Assembly (NCBI GenBank): GCA_001312325.1
Contig: BBDJ01000004.1
Location: 62,001-126,000 of the forward strand
Origin: Lysinibacillus pakistanensis
GTDB lineage: Bacteria > Bacillota > Bacilli > Bacillales_A > Planococcaceae
DNA: 64,000 nucleotides
Reading direction: 5' to 3'
Position numbers and translations under genes: made by a program. The notes beneath the pieces were generated by a model that was given only the letters and a program-made list of their open reading frames with translations, did no database searches and had not been told where the DNA came from. Within the stretch, counting starts at the first letter, position 1; every line of letters starts with the position of its first letter. Shown here piece after piece: positions 19,603-30,667 of the stretch.

Positions 19603-21686
19603 ATGGCGGATTATTTAGTGATTGTAGAATCACCAGCAAAAGCAAAAACAATTGAACGTTATTTAGGAAAAAAAATATAAAGTAAAAGCGTCAATCGGAC
19701 ATGTTCGTGACTTACCACGTAGTCAGATGGGCGTTAGTGCTGAAAATAACTTTGAACCTAAATATATTACTATTCGTGGTAAAGGGCCTGTTTTACAGGA
19801 ATTAAAGACTGCAGCAAAAAAAAGTGAAGAAAGTCTATCTAGCGGCCGATCCAGACCGCGAGGGAGAAGCGATTGCTTGGCACCTTGCGACTGCGTTAAA
19901 TATCGATATTCATTCAGATTGTCGTGTTGTGTTTAACGAAATAACAAAAGATGCAATTATTGAATCTTTTAAAAACCCACGTCCTATTAATATGGATCTT
20001 GTAGATGCACAGCAAACAAGACGTATATTGGACAGACTTGTCGGCTATAACATTAGTCCAATTCTTTGGAAAAAGGTTAAAAAGGGATTATCAGCAGGAC
20101 GCGTTCAATCTGTAGCACTGCGCATGATTATTGATCGTGAAAATGAAATTAAAAATTTCCAACCTGAAGAGTATTGGACAATTGAGGGCTCTTTTGAGAA
20201 GGGGAAAAAAAACGTTTGATGCACTTTACTATGGTAATGGCAAAGACAAAATTAAATTAACAAATGAAGAACAGGTAAAGGCTATATTAAAAGATGTAAA
20301 GGGTACTGATTTTAATGTAGTCAATGTTTCTAAGAAAGAGCGTAAACGAAATGCCGCACCAGCCTTTACGACATCTTCATTACAGCAAGAAGCGGCACGT
20401 AAGTTAAATTTCCGTGCGAAGAAGACAATGATGTTGGCGCAACAATTATATGAAGGAATTGATATTGGTAAAAAAAGAGGGAACTGTCGGTTTAATTACC
20501 TATATGCGTACTGATTCAACTCGTATTTCAGATACTGCAAAAACGGAAGCGATTGCATACATTGAATCGAAATACGGAAAAGAATATATCTCAACAGATA
20601 CGAAGCAGGCAAAAAAAGCATCAAATGCACAGGATGCCCATGAGGCGATTCGTCCAACTAGCACAATGCGTTCTCCGGATGAATTAAAAGCAGTTCTAAG
20701 CCGTGATCAATTACGCTTATATCGTTTAATTTGGGAACGCTTTATCGCAAGCCAGATGGCACCGGCTATACTTGATACAGTTGCTGTAGACCTTCAAAAT
20801 GGTGATGTTTTATTCCGTGCAAATGGCTCACAAGTTAAATTTGCAGGCTTTATGAAGCTGTATATTGAAGGTACTGATGATCAGACAGAGGAAACTACAA
20901 AGCTTTTACCTGAAATGGAAGTTGGCGATCAAGTAAAATCTCTTGAAATCGAGCCAAAGCAACATTTTACTCAGCCACCACCACGTTATTCAGAGGCGCG
21001 TCTTGTAAAAACAATGGAAGAGCTAGGTATAGGGCGCCGTCCACATATGCACCGACCCTCGATACAATTCAGCGCCGTGGCTATGTCGTGTTAGATGCAA
21101 AGCGATTTATGCCAACAGAGCTAGGAGAAATCGTGCACCAACTCGTACTAGAATTTTTCCCTGATATCATAAACATCGAATTCACAGCACAAATGGAACA
21201 AGATTTAGATGATATTGAAGAAGGTAGTCGTCAATGGAAAAATGTTGTAGAAGAGTTTTATAAAGATTTTGAGGTTCATGTAAAATATGCAGATGAGGCG
21301 ATGGAAAAGGTCGTTATAAAAGATGAACCGGCTGGAGAAGATTGTGAGCTTTGTGGGTCACCGATGGTCTTTAAACTAGGAAGATATGGGAAATTTATGG
21401 CTTGTTCAAACTTCCCGGATTGTCGCAATACTAAAGCGATTATGAAGCCAATTGGCGTAAAATGTCCTTCGTGCGAAACTGGTGAGATTGTAGAGCGTAA
21501 AAGTAAAACAAAGCGTTTATTCTATGGCTGTAATCAGTACCCTGAGTGTGAATTTGTTTCATGGGACAAGCCAATCAGTAGACCATGTCCAAAATGTAGT
21601 GCATTATTAGTAGAGAAAAAAAATTAAAAAAAGGTGTACAAATTCAGTGTACGAAATGTGACTATGAAGAAGCACCAACTCAATGA
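19603..21686 (+). CDS. topA: DNA topoisomerase I TopA (frameshifted at seven sites)
   Basis: Relaxes negative supercoils. The TOPRIM domain begins [22 protein letters not shown] and has [12 protein letters not shown]; the active-site Tyr is in [24 protein letters not shown] is restored; the C-terminus has Cys4 zinc ribbons ([26 protein letters not shown]). Breaks: 8-A runs 19668-19675, 19816-19823 and 20205-20212, 7-A run 20470-20476, a 1-nt C loss at 21037-21038, and two runs near the end (21616-21623, 21626-21632; net +2). Restored length is about 692 residues, normal for the family. Confidence 0.95.
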
Positions 21687-21704
21687 TAGAAAGATGGTAA
21701 GCAC

Positions 21705-23017
21705 ATGACAGAACAAGTAGTAAATGTAATAGGAGCTGGCCTTGCAGGAAGCGAAGCGGCTTGGCAAATTGCCAAACGTGGTGTGAAAGTTAAACTTTAT
21801 GAAATGCGTCCAGTAAAGCAAACACCAGCTCACCATACCGATAAATTTGCCGAGCTTGTATGTTCAAATTCTTTGCGTGCGAATGGTTTAACAAATGCTG
21901 TGGGCGTTATTAAAGAAGAAATGCGTATGCTAGATTCTGTTATCTTAAAGGCGGCAGACCAATGTTCAGTCCCTGCTGGTGGTGCGTTAGCAGTAGACCG
22001 TCACGAATTTGCTGGATATGTGACAGAGACGGTGAAAAACCATCCGCTTGTGGAAGTTATTCATGAAGAGGTTACAGAAATTCCAAAAGGTATAACAGTT
22101 ATTGCAACAGGACCTTTAACATCAAAAGCCTTAGCTGAAAAAATTCAAGGCTTAACAGGATTAGATTATCTTTATTTTTATGATGCAGCTGCACCTATCA
22201 TCGAAAAAGATAGTATAGATATGGATAAAGTATATTTAAAATCCCGTTATGATAAAGGAGGCAGCCTATTTAAACTGTCCTATGACAAAGGAAGAGTTTG
22301 ATCGTTTCCGCCAAGCATTAATTGAAGCGGAAGTTGTACCTTTGAAAGAATTTGAAAAGGAAATTTACTTTGAGGGCTGTATGCCAATTGAAGTAATGGC
22401 GGCTCGTGGGGAGAAAACAATGTTATTTGGACCGATGAAACCAGTAGGTCTTGAAGATCCGAAGACAGGTAAGCGCCCATATGCAGTTGTCCAATTACGC
22501 CAAGATGATGCTGCGGGTACTCTTTATAATATTGTTGGCTTCCAAACACATTTAAAATGGGGACCACAGAAAGAAGTACTGCAGCTAATTCCTGGGTTAG
22601 AAAATGTGGAAATCGTTCGTTATGGTGTCATGCATAGAAATACCTTTATTAATTCACCGAAGGTATTAGAGAAAACTTATCAACTTCGTGAACAAAAAAA
22701 TATTTTATTTGCTGGTCAAATGACAGGTGTTGAAGGGTATGTTGAGTCAGCTGGTAGTGGACTAATTGCAGGGATTAATGCAGCTCGTTTAGCATTGGGG
22801 CAGGACCCAATTATTTTCCCATTCGAAACAGCATTAGGCAGTATGGCGCGTTATATAACAGAAGCGCAAGCAAAAAAACTTCCAACCGATGAATGTTAAC
22901 TTTGGAATTTTCCCTGAATTACCACCAGGTCGTCGTTCCAAACCAGAGCGTGCTGAGATGCATGCTAACCGTGCAATAAGCACAATTTGTAATTTTGTGA
23001 ATTCACAAACAATTTAA
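21705..23017 (+). CDS. trmFO: Folate-dependent tRNA-U54 methyltransferase TrmFO (two breaks)
   Basis: An FAD enzyme that makes 5-methyluridine at tRNA position 54 using methylenetetrahydrofolate. The FAD-binding start [19 protein letters not shown] and [15 protein letters not shown] are clear, with [20 protein letters not shown] later. A 2-nt loss near 22256-22260 breaks the conserved [18 protein letters not shown] segment (aaaggaggc, expected aaaggagaggc), and a 7-A run at 22872-22878 hides the C-terminus [19 protein letters not shown]. Restored length is 437 residues. It follows topA by 18 nt. Confidence 0.95.
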
Positions 23018-23024
23018 TTGCAAT

Positions 23025-23068
23025 AAGCCTCTAAAAGTTGTTATACTCTTAGAGGCTTTTGTTTTTTT
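23025..23068 (+). terminator. Rho-independent terminator of topA-trmFO
   Basis: AAGCCTCTAA (23025-23034) is the exact reverse complement of TTAGAGGCTT (23049-23058), followed by TTTGTTTTTTT. Confidence 0.9.
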
Positions 23069-23279
23069 GTAGACAAAATGCTGATTAACACGTATTTTAT
23101 TATTTTGTATGGAGATTTTCTCAAAATATAACCATTATCACTTGCTATATTATGTAGATAGGTATAGTGTCAGTATGTATGTTTGTTAACGATCGGTAAC
23201 TGATAAGCTTATCCATTTAAATTGTAAGTGTTCGTCATTTGAGAAGATTATTAATAATTCATTGGTGGTGAATCTTTTC

Positions 23280-24182
23280 ATGTTAGTTTCGTCCCAAGAT
23301 GCACTTGAACAGTTCATGCTTTACATCCAGGTAGAAAAGAACTTCTCTGTTCATACGGTGCGAGAATATGAATCAGACCTACTAGATTTTTTTAACCTTT
23401 TTACAGGCAGAGGGTGTCAACGATTTAGCTAGTGTTGAGTATATACATGCACGTCTTTATGTAACAAAGTTGTACGATGAAAAAAGAGCAAGATCTTCAG
23501 TATCTAGAAAAATATCTTCCATACGCTCCTTTTTTCGTTTTCTAAATAGACAATTCGGCATAGATGATGGAGCATTTCGTTCACTTTATCATCCGAAAAA
23601 AAGAAGCACGCTTACCAAGTTTTTTTCTACGAAGAGGAATTAATGCAGCTATTTGAAGCAAATACTGGTGATGATTTGAAATCAATCAGAAATATGGCTA
23701 TATTAGAGCTGTTATATGCGACAGGAATTCGTGTGAGTGAACTAACTTCAATTCAAGTGAAGGATGTAGATTTTCATTATTCAATTATTCGAGTAATGGG
23801 AAAAGGACGAAAAGAGCGTATTATTCCATTCGGTCAGTTTGCGAGTTTAGCGATGCAGGTTTACATAGAGCAAGCTCGTCCACGATTGATGAAAAAAACA
23901 AGTCATCAGCAATTGTTTGTCAACATGCGTGGTGGGGAACTTACTCCTAGAGGGGTACGTCATATTTTAACAGAAATGATTGACAAAGCCTCACTCCATA
24001 CGAAAATATATCCTCATATGCTTCGTCATACTTTTGCTACACATTTATTGAATAATGGCGCAGATTTACGTACGGTGCAGGAATTATTAGGCCACGCACA
24101 TTTATCTTCTACGCAGGTTTACACACATGTAACGAAAGAGCATCTTCGTCAAACATATATGAATGCTCATCCAAGGGCATAA
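23280..24182 (+). CDS. xerC: Tyrosine recombinase XerC (CodV; three frameshifts)
   Basis: A site-specific recombinase that resolves chromosome dimers at dif together with XerD. The catalytic set is visible: Arg in ATGIRVSELTS, the HMLRHTFATHLL box, His in LGHAHLSSTQVY and the Tyr in VYTHVTKEHL. The ATG at 23280 has a GGTGGTG site about 9 nt upstream. The frame breaks at 7-T run 23387-23393, 7-A run 23596-23602 and 7-T run 23620-23626; restored length is 299 residues. It heads the codV-clpQ-clpY-codY cluster, as in B. subtilis. Confidence 0.94.
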
Positions 24183-24203
24183 TAGAGCTAAGGAGGAAGA
24201 CGA

Positions 24204-24750
24204 ATGGGACAAATTCATGCGACAACGATATTTGCAGTTCATCATAATGGGGGCTGCGCAATGGCTGGTGATGGTCAAGTGACCTTAGGAAATGCAGTTG
24301 TGATGAAAGGTACGGCTAGGAAGGTCAGACGTCTGTTTAATGGGCAAGTCCTTGCTGGTTTTGCTGGATCAGTTGCCGATGCCTTTACACTTTTTGAAAT
24401 GTTTGAAGGAAAGTTAAATGAATACAATGGTAATTTACAACGTGCAGCCGTAGAAGTTGCGAAGCAATGGCGTGGTGATAAAATGCTGCGCCAGTTGGAG
24501 GCAATGCTCCTTGTAATGGATAAAAACACACTTCTTCTTGTTTCTGGGACTGGAGAAGTTATTGAACCTGATGATGGAATATTAGCGATTGGTTCTGGTG
24601 GAAACTATGCATTATCTGCTGGTCGAGCACTGAAAAAAATATGCGGGCGAAACAATGTCTGCTCGTGAAATTGCTGAAGCAGCACTCGAAACTGCTGCTG
24701 AAATATGTGTATTTACGAATCATAATATTATCGTGGAGGCGCTGAGCTAA
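24204..24750 (+). CDS. hslV: ATP-dependent protease subunit HslV/ClpQ (one frameshift)
   Basis: The peptidase ring of the HslUV protease. It begins [14 protein letters not shown] and contains [27 protein letters not shown] and [25 protein letters not shown]. subtilis ClpQ uses an N-terminal Ser at position 2 as nucleophile; here residue 2 is Gly, so the ATT threonines probably supply it. The frame breaks at the 7-A run 24633-24639; restored length is 181 residues. The stop overlaps the hslU start by 1 nt (TAATG). Confidence 0.94.
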
Positions 24751-26151
24751 TGACGCAAAATAATTTAACGCCAAGACAAATCACTGAGCATCTGGACCGT
24801 TATATTGTAGGACAAAATGAAGCAAAGCGAGCAGTTGCTATTGCCTTACGTAATCGTTATCGCCGCTCGCTGTTAAATGATGACATGAAGGCAGAGGTTA
24901 TTCCAAAAAAATATCTTAATGATAGGGCCAACAGGTGTCGGAAAAACAGAAATTGCAAGAAGAATTGCAAAGTTAACGAATGCACCATTTGTCAAAGTTG
25001 AAGCAACAAAATTTACAGAAGTAGGCTATGTTGGACGTGACGTAGAGTCTATGGTACGTGATGTTGTAGAAGCTTCTCATCGACTTGTAAAAGAAGAGAT
25101 GATGGAGTCTGTGAAAGAGCAGGCGGAAGAATTAGCGAATGAGGCAATCGTTAAATTATTGGTTCCCTCCTTGCGAAAAAAACAATCGATGCAAAATCCT
25201 TTCGAAATGCTGTTTGGTGGCAAAGATCAGCAGTCAACTGATGAAAACTCATCTGAAGAGACTGAGGTGCGTTCAAAACGTGCACAAATCGCGATTGATT
25301 TACGTAATGGTAAATTAGAAAACGAGTGGATTACCATTGAAGTAACAGAGCAAAGTCCTTCTATTTTTGATGCATTACAAGGAACGGGTATGGATATGTC
25401 TGCTAATAGTGGTATGCAAGATATGCTATCTAGCTTGATGCCTAAAAAAAACGAAAAAAACGCAGAGTCCAAGTGAAGGATGCGCGACGCATTTTAACAA
25501 TTGAGGAAGCGAACAAACTTATAGATGCAGATGAAGTTGCACAAGAAGCCATAGTAAGAGCTGAGCAATCAGGCATTATCTTCATTGATGAGATTGATAA
25601 AATTGCTAGTAAAGAAAGTAACTCTTCAGCGAATGTATCTCGAGAAGGTGTACAGCGTGATATACTGCCAATCGTGGAGGGATCTACAGTTACTACAAAG
25701 TATGGCGCTGTGAAAACGGACTATATGCTCTTTGTTGCTGCAGGAGCATTCCATATGTCAAAGCCATCCGATTTAATTCCTGAACTACAGGGGCGTTTCC
25801 CGATTCGTAGAACTTGAGAAATTAACGAAGCAAGATTTTGTCCGTATTTTGCAAGAGCCAGATCAATCGCTTATTTTGCAGTATAAGGCATTATTAGAAA
25901 CAGAAGGTGTAGAGATTAACTTTACGGAAGATGCCATTGAACGTATTGCTGAAATTGCAACTGAGGTCAATCAAGAAACGGATAATATTGGAGCCCGACG
26001 TTTGCATACGATTTTAGAGCGCTTGCTCGAGGAATTATCGTTTGAAGCATCAGAGATTGCACCTGCGAATATTCCGATCACTGCCGCATATGTTGATCAA
26101 AAACTAGCGGGTATAGTAAAAAACAAAGATTTGTCACAGTTTATATTGTAA
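24750..26151 (+). CDS. hslU: HslU/ClpY unfoldase ATPase (four breaks)
   Basis: The AAA+ unfoldase that feeds HslV. It begins [30 protein letters not shown]; restored Walker A is [12 protein letters not shown], Walker B is [11 protein letters not shown], and sensor residues lie in [16 protein letters not shown]. The variable intermediate domain spans about 25,080-25,480. Breaks: 7-A run 24905-24911; 8-A run 25444-25451 and 7-A run 25454-25460 (restored [18 protein letters not shown]); and a 2-nt loss at about 25805-25809 (attcgtaga, expected attcgtgtaga; restored FPIRVELEKL). Length becomes 466 residues. Confidence 0.95.
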
Positions 26152-26238
26152 GATAAAGCTGAATAGTACCATTCAGTTGTAAAAACCTTTAGAATAGTAA
26201 GAAAATACTCTTTGGACCATTTATAGGAGGAACATATA

Positions 26239-27019
26239 ATGAATTTATTAGAAAAAAACACGTAAAATTAACTCAATGCTTCAAGCATCTGCTGGTAAAC
26301 CGGTAAACTTTAAGGAAATGGCTGACACACTAGGTGATATTATAGATAGCAATGTTTACATTGTGAGCCGTAAAGGAAAGCTTTTAGGCATTTCCATCCA
26401 TCAGCAAATAGAAAATGAGCGAATGAAGAAGATGTTTGAAGAGCGTCAATTCCCTGAAGAGTATACACATAGCTTGTTTACAATTTCAGAAACATCATCA
26501 AATCTAGATATAAATAATGAGCATACTGCTTTCCCAGTAGAAAATAAAGAGTTATTCCAAAATGCGCTAACAACTATTGTGCCAATCGTTGGTGGTGGAG
26601 AACGCCTTGGAACATTAATTCTTGCACGTTTATCTGCACAATTTGAGGATGATGATTTAATTTTAGCTGAATATGGTGCAACAGTAGTTGGCATGGAAAT
26701 TTTACGTGAGAAATCAGAAGAAATTGAAGAAGAAGCTCGTAGTCGAGCAGTTGTACAAATGGCGATTAATTCACTTTCTTACAGTGAGCTAGAAGCCATT
26801 GAACACATCTTTGAAGAACTTGATGGTAACGAAGGGTTACTAGTTGCTTCTAAAATTGCAGACCGAGTAGGAATTACACGTTCAGTGATTGTAAATGCAT
26901 TACGTAAACTAGAATCAGCAGGTGTTATCGAATCTCGCTCTCTAGGGATGAAAGGTACTTATATTAAAGTGCTAAATGATAAGTTTTTAAATGCATTAGC
27001 AGAAATTAAAATGAAATAA
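26239..27019 (+). CDS. codY: GTP- and isoleucine-sensing repressor CodY (one frameshift)
   Basis: A global regulator of stationary-phase, nutrient and often motility genes that binds branched-chain amino acids and GTP. The N-terminal GAF domain runs from [15 protein letters not shown] to about residue 155. The C-terminal winged helix-turn-helix shows [33 protein letters not shown] at 26224-26230 is 8 nt before the ATG. A 7-A run at 26252-26258 breaks the frame at codon 5; restored length is 259 residues. It is followed by an inverted repeat and then the fla/che operon. Confidence 0.96.
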
Positions 27020-27052
27020 GCTAAAATTTCCTTGCGTTTTTTTAGGAACTGT

Positions 27053-27087
27053 AAAAGGTATCTGGAGTAGTTTTCCAGATACCTTTT
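27053..27087. terminator. Probable terminator of codY
   Basis: A perfect 14-bp stem, AAAAGGTATCTGGA (27053-27066) with TCCAGATACCTTTT (27074-27087) and a 7-nt loop. The T tract is short and forms part of the stem; the symmetrical A/T ends mean it could work in either direction. Confidence 0.7.
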
Positions 27088-27746
27088 GAAATTTTAAGAA
27101 ATACTAGTAGCGATGATTGCGTGCAATACTTCCTTCATCCTCTATAGATAGCCCAAGAATCTTTCATATCTTAGCAGATAATAAAGGGGACCTTTTCGAG
27201 CTAGCTTGGAAAAATCCAAACACAATTGCGCTGGGGCGTAAATAACAATTAAATTAATCTTTGTGAAAGATTTTGTCTTTTAAATGTGGGTTTATTTTCA
27301 AAAGGCAATATATATATCTTCATAACATTGACACTTTTTTTGTTACTAATAGTATAAAAATAAAGGCTGGTTTTAATTTATTTGTCATATTGCAACTAAG
27401 CTGTTTAATCCATTCTATTTAGTGATTGACATAGTAAAAATGGACTTGGAATTTGGTTCTAAGTCAATGACGAAAAAGCGAAAAAAAAGGAAATATTCAA
27501 TACTGAAACCGTAAACACTGTCGAAATAGTGTAAAATGACTAGAAGTAACTTGAAACTCTTTGAAGGCAGATGGATCAAGGGGTTCGGGAGTTTTGTTAC
27601 GGTTAACGGCGAGAAAAAAATAGGGCGTATCTACTATTAAAAAAATGACAAAAGACAATAGACACTACGTATCATCTTAATTACAATTGTATTATTGGAT
27701 AAATTAAGAAATACATAGAATTGAAATAAAAATGAGGTGAATGGTT
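27088..27746. promoter_or_regulatory. Upstream region and long leader of the fla/che operon
   Basis: No gene is visible in these 659 bases. A possible sigma-A promoter is TTGACA (27328-27333) with TATAAA (27353-27358) or TAGTAT (27350-27355) downstream. A second TTGACA (27426-27431) has no good -10. The 3' part holds small stems, such as aaactc near 27555 with gagttt near 27590. I did not find a clear sigma-D motif or CodY box, although CodY regulation of this operon is known in B. subtilis. Confidence 0.45.
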
Positions 27747-28139
27747 TTGAACTTATTTGGAGGAACTATTAGTAGCCTGGAAAACGGACTTTCCTATGCA
27801 ACTTTAAATCATAAAACAATTGCCAATAATATTGCAAATGTTGATACGCCGAATTATAAGGCGAAAAGTGTTAGCTTTAAGGATATGTTAGAAGAAGAAA
27901 AACAAATATCAATTTCAGCATATCGTACCGATAGCAGACATTATGATTTTTCGATTCGTCAATCTACACCTGGTGTGAATAATATTGATGGCCTACGATA
28001 TCGAAATAATGGTAATGGTGTTGATATGGATGCTGAACAGGCGAAATTAGCAGAAAATCAAATTTATTATAATGCTTTAATTGACCGTGTTAATGGTAAA
28101 TTAAATACATTAAATATTGTTATAAAAGGAGGTAAGTAA
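27747..28139 (+). CDS. flgB: Flagellar basal-body rod protein FlgB
   Basis: A proximal rod subunit exported by the flagellar type III system. The 130-residue protein has the rod/hook N-terminal motif ANNIANVDTPNYKAKSVSFKD, and its frame is intact. I prefer the TTG at 27747 because GAGGTG (27734-27739) lies 7 nt upstream; the ATG at 27741 almost touches that site. It opens the fla/che operon and is followed at once by flgC. Confidence 0.93.
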   Translation: MNLFGGTISSLENGLSYATLNHKTIANNIANVDTPNYKAKSVSFKDMLEEEKQISISAYRTDSRHYDFSIRQSTPGVNNIDGLRYRNNGNGVDMDAEQAKLAENQIYYNALIDRVNGKLNTLNIVIKGGK

Positions 28140-28142
28140 TAA

Positions 28143-28603
28143 ATGTCTATTTTTTTTATGGAATGAATACCACTGCCTCAGCTTTAACAGCACAGCGTTT
28201 ACGAATGGATGTCATTTCTTCGAATATGGCTAATATGGATTCTACGCGTGCTAGACAAGTAAATGGAGAGTGGGAGCTACCGCCGTAAGTCAGTAACATT
28301 TACAGCTCAAGAGGGTCAGTTTTCAAAATTTTTCAATGTTGCTCTAGGCAAAAACGCAAAAAGCGGCGTCGGCAACGGCGTAAAAGTAACACAAATAAAA
28401 GAAGATAGAGAAACACCTTTCAAACTTGTGTATGATCCAACTCATCCAGATGCAAACGCAGATGCTATGTAAACATGCCAAATGTGGATCCATTAAGGGA
28501 AATGGTAGATTTAATGTCAGCTACTCGTTCTTATGAGGCAAACGTAACTGTATTTAATGCAAATAAATCTATGCTGACAAAGGCTTTAGAGATTGGTAAA
28601 TAA
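28143..28603 (+). CDS. flgC: Flagellar basal-body rod protein FlgC (three breaks)
   Basis: A proximal rod subunit. Restored, it reads MSIF(F)[33 protein letters not shown] and a C-terminal [32 protein letters not shown], all diagnostic. Breaks: the 8-T run 28150-28157 (two too many or one too few); a 2-nt loss at 28276-28277, where GEWEPYRRK is expected; and a 1-nt loss near 28464 (gatgctatg, expected gatggctatg, giving [12 protein letters not shown]). Length becomes about 153 residues. This gene has the densest non-homopolymer damage in the window. Confidence 0.92.
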
Positions 28604-28626
28604 CTAAGAAGAAAGGAAGATACATA

Positions 28627-28932
28627 ATGACAATTTCGTCCGTTTCACTAATGACACCAACCCAGGTTGTAAATCAAACAAATAAACTCCAGACGACACC
28701 TTATGAAGCACAGCAAAACTTTGCGAACTCTTTAAAAGAAGCAATAGCAAAAGTGAATGATCAGCAAATTACTTCTGATAATTTTACACAAAAGCTAATT
28801 ACTGGTGGAGATGTAGAATTGCATGAGGTGATGATTGCATCACAAAAAGCAAGCATTACATTAAATGCAACAATTGAAGTTCGCAATAAGGTGATTGAAG
28901 CTTACCAAGAAATAATGCGAATGAGTGTCTAG
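28627..28932 (+). CDS. fliE: Flagellar hook-basal body protein FliE
   Basis: A 101-residue junction protein linking the MS ring to the rod. The tail GGDVELHEVMIASQKASITL, then RNKVIEAYQEIMRMSV, is the FliE signature. The frame is intact, and GAAAGGAAG precedes the ATG. It stands third in the operon, before fliF, separated from it by 122 nt containing two hairpins. Confidence 0.95.
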   Translation: MTISSVSLMTPTQVVNQTNKLQTTPYEAQQNFANSLKEAIAKVNDQQITSDNFTQKLITGGDVELHEVMIASQKASITLNATIEVRNKVIEAYQEIMRMSV

Positions 28933-28997
28933 CTTTATCGACTAGTTGAACAGTTCGATAAAGATTATATCCCCAAAAAGCTTGTTTATGGGGATAT
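28933..28997 (+). repeat. Two consecutive hairpins between fliE and fliF
   Basis: First stem: CTTTATCGA (28933-28941) with TCGATAAAG (28955-28963), 9 bp perfect. Second stem: ATATCCCC (28967-28974) with GGGGATAT (28990-28997), 8 bp perfect. Neither is followed by a T tract, so they look like mRNA-stabilising or processing elements rather than terminators. Confidence 0.7.
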
Positions 28998-29054
28998 CAC
29001 TGTTTTCGCGAATTATTGATGGTTAGGTTATTCACTATAACCGGAGGATTCATA

Positions 29055-30652
29055 ATGAATGAACGATTGACGAAAATAAAAAAACGACACCAGCCAATTT
29101 TGGACAAGTCGTAGTAAAAAACAAAAGATTGTAATGATTGGATCCGTCATCGGAGTAATAGCACTAGCGGCAGTTATTACAATTTTTGCTACAAAGACTA
29201 CATACGTACCTCTCTACAAAGATTTATCGACAAGAGAAATCGGGCAAGTAAAAGAAGCGTTGGATTCTCAAGGGGTCAAATATGAAATTGCCCCAGGTGG
29301 AACATCGATTTTAGTCCCGGAGGAACAAGTGGATTCCCTATTAGTACAATTAGCTTCAGAGGGATATCCACAAACAGGTACAATTGATTATTCATTTGCG
29401 AACAGCTCTGGATTTGGTATGACAGATAATGAGTTTAATCTATTGAAAAAGGCAGCAACTGAAACAGAAATTGCTAAGCTCATTAAAAATCTTGAGGGTG
29501 TAAAAGATGCAAAAGTGATGATAAATGTACCTGAAAAGGGAGTATTCTTAAAAGAAGCTAACTTAGAAGAAGCCACTGCATCTATTGTTTTGAATACTGA
29601 TCCAGGTTATAAATTTACAGAGCAGCAAATTTCAACAATGTATAATTTAGTAGCAAAAAGTGTTCCGAACTTAAATACGGATAATATTGTAATTTCCAAC
29701 CAATTTTCTGAGTACTTTGATTTGAATGCTGCCACTGCTGATGGAGCTTCCACAACAACAGCTGAAGGTCAATTACAGGCAAAGAAATTGGTGGAGCGTG
29801 ACCTTCAGCGTCAAGTGCAAAATATGCTTGGTACACTGATGGGGCAGGATAAAGTCATTGTTTCTGTAACAACAGACATTGATTTCAAAAAAAGAAAATC
29901 GTGAAGAAAATCTAGTTTCGCCAGTTGATGAAGAAAATATGGCTGGAATTGCTATTAGTGCACAGCGCATTACAGAACAATATTCTGGTACTGGAGCTGC
30001 AGCCACTGGTACACCTGAAGCAGAAACAACAACAGATAACTTCACAACTTATAATGAAGGTGCGATGGGGAACGGGGATTATGAACGTACAGAGGAAACG
30101 ATTAATAATGACGTAAACCGTATCCGTAAAGATATTCAAGAGGCACCTTATAAAATTCAAGATATTGGTATTCAAGTAATTGTAGAGCCACCAACAGCGA
30201 CAGATGCAGCTTCATTACCTGATGGGGTTCGAGAAGATATTGAGAAAATTTTAAGCACTATTGTTCGTACAACGATTTCTAAGGATGTTGCAGCAGAGCT
30301 TACTCAAGAGCAAATTAATGAAAAAGTGGCTGTTTCAGTACAACCTTTAAATGGGAAAGCAACAGATGTGGCTGAAGAAACACCTGTTATTCCATGGTGG
30401 GTTTGGGTCATTGGCGGTATCCTATTAGCTGTTATCCTATTGCTGGCATTCTTCATTATCCGCTCACGTAAACGTGCGAAGGAAGAAGAGGAACTTAGCA
30501 TCCTAGAAGAACAAGAAGAACTAATGATTGATGATATAAATGAAGAAATTGAAACGGAAGCTACAATGCGTCGTAAGCAGCTTGAAAAAATGGCAAAAGA
30601 AAAGCCAGACGATTTTGCAAAGTTACTGCGTAGTTGGATTGCTGAAGACTAA
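29055..30652 (+). CDS. fliF: Flagellar MS-ring protein FliF (two frameshifts)
   Basis: Forms the membrane ring of the basal body. A first membrane helix near residues 30-50 (MIGSVIGVIALAAVITIF) is followed by the periplasmic-type ring domains (YVPLYKDLSTREIGQVK). A second helix, IPWWVWVIGGILLAVILLLAFFI (read as two overlapping parts), is followed by a charged cytoplasmic tail that binds FliG. Breaks: 7-A runs 29078-29084 and 29887-29893; restored length is 531 residues. CCGGAGG precedes the ATG. Confidence 0.95.
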
Positions 30653-30667
30653 CTAGGAGGTTCGGCT

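Noticed and set aside
27088..27104. CodY box in the fla/che upstream region
   Set aside because: The best candidate (aattttaagaaatact) has about four mismatches to AATTTTCWGAAAATT and lies beside the codY terminator.
27540..27640. c-di-GMP riboswitch in the fla/che leader
   Set aside because: Small stems are present, but the conserved core and tetraloop-receptor features of the known c-di-GMP aptamers are not visible.
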